Assembly: GCA_030710605.1 (NCBI GenBank)
Contig: CP092884.1
Coordinates: 25,621,711 to 25,685,710 of the forward strand
Length of the DNA: 64,000 nt
DNA from: Cordylochernes scorpioides
Lineage: Eukaryota > Arthropoda > Arachnida > Pseudoscorpiones > Chernetidae
Direction of reading: 5' to 3'
Position numbers and translations under genes: made by a program. Positions 55,857-64,000 of this stretch are shown in pieces. The notes beneath the pieces are model-generated. The model was not told where the DNA came from. It saw nothing but the letters and a program-made list of their open reading frames with translations, and did not search any database. Numbering within the stretch: the first letter of the stretch is position 1; each line of letters starts with the position of its first letter.

Positions 55857-56095
55857 AACACAAGGTAATAAGACCAAATCCAAATAAATAAATAGTGTGT
55901 TATGTTTCGGTAACAGGGTTGTTACCTTCTTCAAACACAAGTACTGAATTATTCAACACTTTGATTCAGCACTTTTGTCTGAAGATGGTAACAATGCTGT
56001 TACCGAAACGTCCCACCTTATTTATTTATTTATTTGGATTTGGTCTTATTACCTTGTGTTTATAATCTATAATCCAAATTGTGCCTTATCATGTA
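55857..56095. repeat. PLE tail inverted pair
   Basis: The left minus-oriented arm has a damaged core (TTGAAGA). The right plus-oriented arm has a complete hammerhead. Both carry the conserved 'ttggtcttattaccttgtg' outer sequence. Confidence 0.82.
55979..56012 (+). ncRNA. Hammerhead ribozyme, ACGU family
   Basis: CTGAAGA (55979-55985), GGTAACA with TGTTACC around ATGC, GAAA at 56005-56008, then CGTC. All core positions are intact. Confidence 0.8.
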
Positions 56096-56739
56096 CTATC
56101 TTTATTAACCAACTTGCAATTACTCCTGTATATACAATTTAATCTCTTTAATTAAAAACCCCAAAGGATCAGAGTTTTAGAGTTAAATTAAATCAGTTAG
56201 ATGATTTTTTCATCACAAAATTCACTGCTAGTGGACACTTTTTTCTACTATAATAATTAAAAAAGGTGTGATCATTAAGTAGGGAGAAAAGTTTGTTATA
56301 ATTTTATTATAGCACATACAAATATAACAACAGGTGTAACTCCGCCCTTGCCGGTCCCAAGCCCGGATGAAAAAGGAGGAGGGGGAGCAGTAACAAGCTC
56401 ACTAAAAAACCTGGGTTCAGCTGGCCCGGCTGATAGTACCCTGTAAAGGCTCCTAATTCAGGGATACAGGATGAGCAGCGTTTGTACTCCATGTTAGGAG
56501 CGGCTGCACATGGCGTCTGTTCCTCATGTCAGAGGCGGCCATTTATTTTGGAGCTAAGTCGGCCTGCCACTGAGTAGTGCTCCCAGTCTTAATGACAAAG
56601 GTAGACGCATTCTACTTCACCCAGTGTGGAGATAAGAAAGAAGAAGACAACAGGTGTTCTTGAAAGTATGATCATTGCCCTACACAACAACATCCTCATC
56701 TTTTTTTCAGCTGCTCATTACATATGACTTCACTTAATA

Positions 56740-57205
56740 AGGCACAATTTGGATTATAGATTATAAACACAAGGTAATAAGAAAAAAATTAAATAAATAG
56801 TGTGTGACGTTTTGGTAACAGCGTTGTTACCATCTTCAGACAAAAGTACTGAATGAGAAATTTTACCACAGCATGTTTTAAATAGTTACTGTTATCAAGT
56901 GTGTAAACAAGATAGCAGATAAGAAGATAGTTTTCTGAGAAACACAGAATATTATTCTTAGAATTAAAAGTGGAAAAACCCACTTTTTTTTTTCCACTTT
57001 TAATTCTAAGAATAATATTCTGTCTTTCTCAGAAAACTATCTTCTTATCTGCTATCTTGTTACACACTTGATAACAGTAACTATTTAAAACATGCTGTGG
57101 TAAAATTTCTCATTCAGTACTTTTGTCTGAAGATGGTAACAACGCTGTTACCGAAACGTCACACACTATTTATTTATTTGGATTTGGTCTTGTTACCTTG
57201 TGTAT
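56740..57205. repeat. Near-perfect PLE-tail palindrome of about 450 bp
   Basis: Arms of about 225 bp meet at about 56983 and are nearly identical. Each arm is the PLE 3' untranslated tail plus terminal repeat found after the endonuclease fragment at 53178-53430. The left hammerhead reads AAAA for GAAA; the right one is intact. It is non-coding and would rely on PLE proteins to move. Confidence 0.88.
57127..57160 (+). ncRNA. Hammerhead ribozyme, ACGU family
   Basis: CTGAAGA (57127-57133), stem II GGTAACA (57135-57141) with TGTTACC (57146-57152) around ACGC, GAAA (57153-57156) and CGTC (57157-57160). Every core position matches the consensus. Confidence 0.82.
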
Positions 57206-57855
57206 ATGACTTCACTTATTCACTTGACTGGTGTTTTGTATCTGGGTCATACGTGTAAACCTATATCTCATCCACCTGTGATTATTTGATTCAGCATGTC
57301 TGGTTTATTCTGATAGCTTTCCAAAAGGTTTTCACAAATTGAAAGTCTAACCTCTCATTGTGTGTTCAATGCTAATAATTTAAGCAAAAATTGAGCTGCT
57401 AATCTAACCATATTCAAATCTTAGCTTATTATTGATTGCACCAACCTGTACGATATCTCTAATTGTCTGCTCACCTCTCCCTGATTGTCATTCTAGGGGT
57501 TTCTCACAAAAGGCTTTTGATCTGTTTGATATTTACCTGGTTTCTCTTCTTCTTTCTTATCTCCACACTGGGTGAAGTAGAATGCGTCTGCCTTTGTCAT
57601 CAAGACTGGGAGCACTATTCAGTGGCAGGCCAACTTAGCTCCAAAAAAAAGGCCACCTCTGACATAAGGAACAGACGCCATGTACAGCCGCTCCTAACAT
57701 GGAGTACAAAACTGCTCATCCTGTATCCCTGGATTAGGAGCCCTTACAGGGTACTATCAGCCGGGCCTGCTGAACCCAGGTTTTTTAGCGAGCTTGTTAC
57801 TGCTTCCCCTCCTCCTTTTTCATCCGGGCTTGGGACCGGCAAAAGCGGAGTTTCT

Positions 57856-58169
57856 GATGATACATGGTCGACCTAGTCGAACTTCATCAAAGGGATTTAT
57901 TTTTCCATTATTTAAATTAGGATAGCAATTGGAAACTTTTCTCTGTTATAAGATTCATCTCCATACACCCCTTTAATTAAAACATTTGTTTCTGAAGCTG
58001 TTTTACTGAGTTTTAAACAAAATATAAAAGCGATTCGTTTCTCAGTATAAAACTATTAATTTTTTATAGAAACTTTTTCAAAGAACTTTCTGACAGGGTT
58101 CGCTTTATAAAATAAATTTGAATCATCTGTGCTTGGTCCATGGTATCATTTAAAAGCTTAGATTATGAA
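57856..58169. other. No recognisable feature
   Basis: AT-rich sequence between the inverted repeat and the LINE tail. Confidence 0.5.
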
Positions 58170-61100
58170 GATTAATTTTATTTATTTATTTAACAGTTGC
58201 AAAGACACCCCATATCCACAATTAGGATAATTGCGTGCAAATCTGAAATTATATACAAATCAAATAATTGTGAAATTGGCATAATTGAACATTGGGAAGC
58301 ACGCAAATTATACATTCGATGTCAAATTTTGCATATAGTAATTATAAATAGTAGCTTGAAATATGTACAGACATTACTTTCGCCTTTAAATATACAGCCT
58401 GCAGAATCTATTAAACTTGATGTATCAGTCTTTATTGCAAACAACTTGTTTTGTATTCGTCAAGTAAAGTTGGTTTTCTTCCCTTAGATCAGAAGTTAAT
58501 GGACAGTTTATCAGAAGGTGTTCAGGGTTTTGTTTTTCGTTTCCACAAGTGCACGCAGGTGAACCAATTTTGCTAATTCTAAACAAATATGTGTTGAAGT
58601 CACCATGTCCAGTAAAAAATTGAACGTTATAGAAGTTAGGTTGAACATAGTTAGGAATTATTGAAGTCTCAAAGAATCCCTTGAAATTATCATTGACACC
58701 TCCATAGTATTCCTCAAATTTCTGGTTTATAAAATTAGATATAATTTTTCTTTTAGTTGGATCTGATTTTTTGTATCCAATATTTATTTTTAGTATATTT
58801 GTTTCAATAAAATCCGTGAACTTTGGTGTTCTAGCAACAATATGAGTACAGTTTGACAATGTTGATGTATACTGCAGAGAGTTTAATTTATCTTTGACTT
58901 TTTTGGGTATAAAGTTGTACCAGATCGTGGAACCATACGTTAGTGTACTTCGAAACAATGTTTTATAAAGTACTATTCTTCTTTTACTGTCCAGTCCCTG
59001 TTTCCCCGTTAATCCAATTAGGTATCCACTAGCTCTATTTGTCTTAGTAATAATCTCATCAATATGGGGCACACAAAATCCAATTTATTTTTATTTCTAT
59101 GATTTTTTAAAAATTATTCCCATAATCTTCAGTTTTTACACCCGATTGGCAGTGATAGTGTTCGGAATTTTTGCAACTATTTTGCTATTGACAAGTATAA
59201 GATTTTCGTCAACTTATTGTTCCCACACCAGTCTAATATTCTCCCCATGACCTTTCCTATTGTATTTCAAAGTTCTGTCAAGTTGTTTCCCCAGCATATC
59301 ACAGTTATATCATCCGCATAAGCAATGATTTCACTGTTTGATTCTGAATAGTTATCCAATAAATCGTTTAGAATAATATTCCATATTGTAGGGGATATAG
59401 GCCCACCCTGTGGACATCCCTTGCTTATTTTTTTAAGGGTTTCATTTGATGAATATCTAAATCTCACACTTCTATTATTAAAGAAAGACTGTAGTAGTTG
59501 TATTATTGAAGCTTGAATGTTGTCTTCATCTAGTCTTTTTAGCACCATCGGCCACCATGCATTGTCGAACGCTCCACTTATATCAACTGCGATTATAGCT
59601 GTATATTCTTTTATTTTATGTTCTAGAACTATTTTGACAATTTCATTTAATGCAGAGATGGTAGATCTTGATCTTCTAAATTCATGTTGACGATTGTTAA
59701 GCAGATTCAAGTCTTCATAAAATTTTATTAGTTTGTTGTTAATTATTTTTTCAAATATTTTGGAAATGTTTGAGTTAAGACAAATGGGTCTGTAGCTTTT
59801 ATAACTTTTCATGTCTGTTTTGCCTGGTTTGGGAATAATTATTACCTCTGATTTATTCCATTCATTCGGATAATAATATAAATCTAAGCATTTTTGAAAA
59901 GTTTCACCAATATTGGAACTATTAGTTGTTTAGTATGTTTTATCATATTGTTTGAAATATTATTAATTCCAGGCGTTTTCTTTGAGTTTAGCTCTTCAAT
60001 TATTCTATTTTTTTCATTGGGCGTTATTATTATAATATTTTCTTTATTATGAAATCCTAGAGTATAGTTCTTTATGTTTTTGTGGAAGGTTGTGTCTTCA
60101 TTATCTTTATCATCGGGGAAAAGGTTGTTAAAAAGTTCCGCTGTCTTCTGGAATCGTTCTTCATCTTTATTCACTTCTAAAATTTCCAAAATTCCTTTCG
60201 GTTAGAACCATTTTTGATATTTTTGTATACCCTGCATAAATTTCCATATGGGTTTTTTTGATTTGCTAAGAAAAACCTCCAAGACATTCTTTAACCTTAT
60301 TTATTTCCCAAACGTATTTGTTTCTTGCACTTTTATACAGTTGTTCAATAAGGATAGAGGGATTTATTGCCCGATGATGTGTCAAGTCCGCGTTCCACCA
60401 TCTGTTTATGTTGTTTTTTATTTTTTCTTAGTTTAAGAGTATTATATGCTGCTTCAATGAGCGTGTTCGAAAGTTCTTTTACCGCGCTATCGACTTCTTT
60501 CCTTGTATTTGCTGTATCTAAAAAGTTTTCAATATTATTTTGATCTATTTTATTGAAATTCTGACCAAAATTTGACCAGTTCGCTTTTTTTTTCACTGAA
60601 TTTCCATGTGGAATAATTAGTATCTGTGGTGAAATTATCAACCATATGTACCCCATAGATTATTGCTACATGATCAGAGATCTGCGATATTTGTTCTGTG
60701 TGCCTGTGTGATTTGCTTGTTTGTTAGTCAGCGTAAGATCAATCACACTAGCATTTCGACATGTAGTGGATTTATTATTATGTATGGTCAAGTTCGTTTC
60801 GTCAATGATGGGGATCAATCTATGCCCGTTGTAATTTTTTGTGGAATCATGCCATAATGGTGATCTAGCATTAAAATCACCACTTATAATTAGGGGCGTG
60901 TTTATAAGTGTGTCAGTTAGTGCTCTGAAGAACGTTTCGTGCTCCTTTCTCATAGAATTGGGGTGAATATAAATGTTTGATATAGCAATTTTCTTATTTT
61001 CTGTTTGTATAGTAATGGTTGTGGCGAAGGAGTTAGTAAATTCTTTTATTAGTTTAATTTGTAAGAAATTGTTTCAAACAATTATTGCTGTATTTATATT

Positions 61101-61330
61101 TGGACTGTCTCCTGATGATATATTATATTGTTTCCAGGAAAAATTATCTCGTTTTTTATTTTATAAGGCTCCTGAATCAGAATTAAGTCTGTGTTTCTAA
61201 ATATTTTGGCTGAACATAGTTCACTTATGCAGGTATTATTTTTCCTAGCATTTTGTTGAATAATTTTAATTCTATCAGTAGCTGTATTTCTTACATTCAT
61301 ATGCATTCGATTGGTATTTAATTCTTGTTC
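58170..61330 (-). mobile_element. R1-clade-like LINE, 5'-truncated
   Basis: A minus-strand element whose 3' end carries an AAAT-repeat tail (58170-58195). It has an N-terminal endonuclease, a central RT with AYADD and a C-terminal zinc knuckle. ORF1 is missing. Frameshifts occur along its length. Confidence 0.78.
58425..61306 (-). pseudogene. R1-like endonuclease-reverse transcriptase, frameshifted
   Basis: Reading leftward: the endonuclease start IIQQNARKN with ILIQEPY (near 61280-61190), GDFNARSPLW (near 60890) and DLTLTNKQ. After several frame breaks the RT has the fingers motif SKKTPGINNIS, then SYRPICLNSNISK, then DISGAFDNAWWP (motif A, typical of R1-group enzymes), KGCPQGGPISPT (motif B) and AYADD (catalytic) near 59310. 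The C-terminal part ends with the zinc-binding CTCGNEKQNPEHLLINC near 58530. Catalytic residues seen are intact, but the frame is not. Confidence 0.8.
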
Positions 61331-61379
61331 TCAATTCGATAAAATAATCCCTTGAATTAATATTAATATAAAAACATAA

Positions 61380-62657
61380 AACTTCCAGGGAAAAGTTTCT
61401 TTTAAAATATTTTTATTTAAAAAATATCTCGAGCTTTCGGGCAAGTACGCCCTTCTACGGGAGAAAATGCTTTATATGATTAATACGCCAATAAAATATG
61501 ATTTAAAATTAAATAAAGTTCATTTACTGTTTACATTTGTTTTAAAGCATGATCAACGCAGGCTTCTGTTGCGCGTGCTTCACCTGGGGGTTATGAGCTG
61601 GGCTCAGGGAATATAATGTTATAAATTTCCGGAATATCTATTCTTCTGTTAATGCTATTGTGCTTTCTGGATATGATGGATTCTATTTTAAGTCTCTGTA
61701 GTCTATTGGGGATGTTGGAGTAATGGGTCTTTGGTTCTGATACGGAGAAGGAATGGCCTGTTTCTCTTATATGTTGGTATACTAAAGATCTACTGTCTTG
61801 ATTATCGATATTTCGTTTATGTTCTGATACTCTTATATTCAAATGTCTGCCAGTTTCGCCGACATATTTGGTTTTGCATTCGTTGCATTCTATGGAGTAT
61901 ATGGCATTCTTAATATTGGAAGGATGATCAATGGTATTATTCTTCGTTATGGGGTTTCTTGGTAACGAATTTAAATTAGGTGAGTTTCTGAAAAAGGTTT
62001 TGATTCCAAATTTCTTCAGATGACGGGCTATAGAAACAGATACTGGTGAATAGGGAATACTGCTAATGGATTTATAGATTGGGGAATTCTGAATTTCAGA
62101 GGGGCTATAGAAATGTCTTAGAATAAACGATAAAGGATATTGACAAGTCTTTAGATTTCTTATAATATTCTGAGTTTCTTCAGTTTTAAAGGTTTGAAGT
62201 GAGCAGTAGCTATGGATACGTTTAGTTAAGGTCTTTACCGTATTGATTTTATGGCTGAGTGGGCAGTAGGAGGAAAAACGGTTATAGTCGGGGCTGAAGG
62301 ATGGCTTATAATAAACAGTTGTTTGGAATTGATTCTGTATGCGAATAATTTTTATATCTAGAAAAGGCAGGCTATTGTTTGTTTCTTTTTCAAATGTGAA
62401 GTTTAGGTTAGGATGGTAACTGTTGAGTCTTTCCAGAATGTTCTTGGTTTGATATTCGGAGCATATACAGAATATGTCGTCAATATAACGCCGCCATAAA
62501 ACTATATCTGACGGGAAAAGGGAGGTTATCCAACTGTCTATGCGACGCATGACAATTTCGGCGACTGAGGTTGAGAGAGAGCTCCCCATGGGAGAACCTT
62601 TAATCTGTTCGTAAGTTTTGGAATCGTATGTTAGAATATTTGTTTCGAGGCATATGG
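61380..62657 (-). mobile_element. PLE copy, minus strand, AGCU family
   Basis: A 5'-truncated PLE. The tail at 61381-61465 holds a GGGC...GCCC hairpin followed by GAAAGCTC, resembling a hammerhead whose CTGANGA core has decayed (ccgtaga). The coding part lies upstream on the minus strand. It meets the plus-strand copy head to head near 62657. Confidence 0.82.
61591..62655 (-). CDS. PLE reverse transcriptase C-part plus GIY-YIG endonuclease (truncated)
   Basis: An open frame of about 360 codons without stops. RT motifs: KGSPMGSSLS (motif B), WRRYIDDIF (catalytic YIDD) and NNSLPFLDIKI. A linker follows, then the endonuclease AIYSIECNECKTKYVGETGRH, HKRNIDNQ and QHIRETGHSF. The C-terminus ends NIIFPEPSS. 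The N-terminal half of the RT is missing because the copy is truncated at the head-to-head junction, so the apparent start codon near 62685 belongs to the inverted partner. PLE proteins reverse-transcribe their RNA at a nick made by the endonuclease. Confidence 0.85.
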   Translation of the reverse strand: MCLETNILTYDSKTYEQIKGSPMGSSLSTSVAEIVMRRIDSWITSLFPSDIVLWRRYIDDIFCICSEYQTKNILERLNSYHPNLNFTFEKETNNSLPFLDIKIIRIQNQFQTTVYYKPSFSPDYNRFSSYCPLSHKINTVKTLTKRIHSYCSLQTFKTEETQNIIRNLKTCQYPLSFILRHFYSPSEIQNSPIYKSISSIPYSPVSVSIARHLKKFGIKTFFRNSPNLNSLPRNPITKNNTIDHPSNIKNAIYSIECNECKTKYVGETGRHLNIRVSEHKRNIDNQDSRSLVYQHIRETGHSFSVSEPKTHYSNIPNRLQRLKIESIISRKHNSINRRIDIPEIYNIIFPEPSS

Positions 62658-64000
62658 CTAAGTGAACCAATAACCCTTCCCCCAAGCAACCCTCATGAGA
62701 ACCGACTGATTAAAGACTTAAGAAACAAAAAAGAAATAATCATCACCCAATCAGATAAAGGCAGTCAAACAGTGATTCTGGACAAAACAGATTACCATAG
62801 TAAAATGCTGAGCATCCTTGAAGATCAAACTACCTTCAAACACATTTCCAAAGAAGAAAAAACCCGAACATACTCTTATTTCAAAAAAGAACTCAGAAAA
62901 ATGCATAGAGAACGTAATATTTCGAATGAAGAATTGAAAGACTTCTTGTCTAATATGCAAACATATATGGCCTCCCAAAAATACATAAACCAAATGTCCC
63001 CTTAAGACCCATAGTGGCTTTCTACTATTCCCCAACAGCACCTCTCTCCAAGTTCATCTTAACCTTTCTCAAACCCATAATCAAGCAGCAAAACTCCCCG
63101 TTCTCCATTTCCAGCACCACCACCTTCATAGAGGAAATACTCAAGCACCAACCCCAACCAAACAAGATCATGATCTCATTCGACGTAGAATCCCTTTACC
63201 CAAGTCTCCCACACCAACTGATACTAAGCAGCACCGAAGAATTCTTGAGAGGAAATCAGGTTGATCAAATCATAGTCAGGAAAATATAACTAAACTTATA
63301 GCCCTATGCCTCGAAACAAATATTCTAACATACGATTCCAAAACTTACGAACAGATTAAAGGTTCTCCCATGGGGAGCTCTCTCTCAACCTCAGTCGCCG
63401 AAATTGTCATGCGTCGCATAGACAGTTGGATAACCTCCCTTTTCCCGTCAGATATAGTTTTATGGCGTCGTTATATTGACGACATATTCTGTATATGCTC
63501 CGAATATCAAACCAAGAACATTCTGGAAAGACTCAACAGTTACCATCCTAACCTAAACTTCACATTTGAAAAAGAAACAAACAATAGCCTGCCTTTTCTA
63601 GATATAAAAATTATTCGCATACAGAATCATTTCCAAACAACTGTTTATTATAAGCCATCCTTCAGCCCCGACTATATCCGTTTTTCCTCCTACTGCCCAC
63701 TCAGCCATAAAATCAATACGGTAAAGACCTTAACTAAACGTATCCATAGCCACTGCTCACTTCAAACCTTTAAAACTGAAGAAACTCAGAATGTTATAAG
63801 AAATCTAAAGACTTGTCAATATCCTTTATCGTTTATTCTAAGACATTTCTATAGCCCCTCTGAAATTCAGAATTCCCCAATCTATAAATCCATTAGCAGT
63901 GTTCCCTATTCACCAGTATCTGTTTCTATAGCCTGTCATTGAAGAAATTTGGAATCAAAACCTTTTTCAGAAACTCACCTAATTTAAATTCGTTACTAAG
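62658..64000 (+). mobile_element. PLE copy, plus strand, continuing past the window
   Basis: Starts near the head-to-head junction and includes the N-terminal RT missing from its partner. It runs to the last base of the window, so its endonuclease and tail are not visible. From 63310 on it is an almost identical inverted copy of 62655-61950. Confidence 0.82.
62660..63942 (+). pseudogene. PLE reverse transcriptase, three frames
   Basis: Frame one (to 63005) has RNKKEIIITQSDKGSQTVIL, a typical PLE RT start. A shift near 62965 leads to KIHKPNVPLRPIV and then SPTAPLSKFIL, then ISFDVESLYPSLP (motif A region), ending at a TAA near 63289. After a second break the frame from 63370 gives MGSSLSTSV, WRRYIDDIFCI and the thumb, to a stop at 63942. 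Catalytic residues are intact, but the gene is broken by two frame changes and a stop. Confidence 0.82.

Larger units (their letters stand above)
56331..57855. repeat. Nested inverted repeat, outer arms about 310 bp
   Basis: The outer arms at 56331-56650 and 57547-57855 are inverted copies sharing, for example, 'catcctgtatccct' and 'ccatgt'. They are GC-richer than the surroundings and diverged by eye at roughly one base in ten. Between them lies the PLE palindrome at 56740-57200. Open frames inside the arms show no domain. Confidence 0.75.

Noticed and set aside
57463..57876. 137-codon frame with a hydrophobic start as a gene
   Set aside because: It overlaps the arm of an inverted repeat, and the opposite arm does not preserve the frame.

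Overview
This window is repeat-dominated, AT-rich DNA from an animal nuclear genome, most likely an invertebrate. I infer this from the mix of elements: a Ty3/Gypsy retrotransposon, two Ty1/Copia elements, L1/Tx1-like, R1-like and Jockey/CR1-like LINEs, endonuclease-bearing Penelope-like elements (PLEs), tRNA-derived SINEs, Helitron ends and pogo- or Tc1-like miniature DNA transposons. The Copia primer site matches an animal initiator tRNA. There is no compact gene array and no operon. I cannot name the species. One assembly gap of exactly 100 N lies at 8109-8208.

Layout. 1-690 holds ribozyme-bearing repeats; 1480-2055 is a 42-bp minisatellite; 2273-2353 is a probable last exon of a host gene. 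A GC-rich, decayed L1/Tx1-like LINE (minus strand, about 5008-8530) is split by a complete 16.0-kb Gypsy insertion (8531-24531, minus strand) and seems to resume at 24536-24880. The Gypsy has about 1.8-kb LTRs, a 4-bp target duplication CTTA, a primer site, a polypurine tract, intact gag and pol, and passenger Helitron and PLE copies. Two internally deleted Copia elements follow (26556-30467 and 35474-39534). Between them, a LINE (31775-34215, minus) sits inside an inverted repeat whose other arm keeps the pre-insertion sequence. From 39.7 to 58 kb the DNA is a thicket of inverted repeats: three pogo-like elements, a MITE with an internal minisatellite, and many PLE tail palindromes. An R1-like LINE (58170-61330, minus) and a head-to-head PLE pair (61380-64000) close the window.

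The most unusual content is a set of self-cleaving hammerhead ribozyme motifs. I find seven complete cores and two near-complete ones, on both strands, in two sequence families. One family has stem III ACGCGU and lies in direct or inverted repeats that resemble animal retrozymes. The other has stem III ACGU and forms the terminal repeats of PLEs, often as inverted pairs. Both stem III sequences are self-complementary, as expected for ribozymes that act as dimers. A third PLE family carries a degenerate version built on AGCU.

Host coding sequence is sparse. It consists of one confident internal exon (55514-55613, plus), one likely terminal exon (2273-2353, plus), one likely minus-strand terminal exon (31241-31399) and weaker candidates. 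None could be assigned to a named gene by eye.
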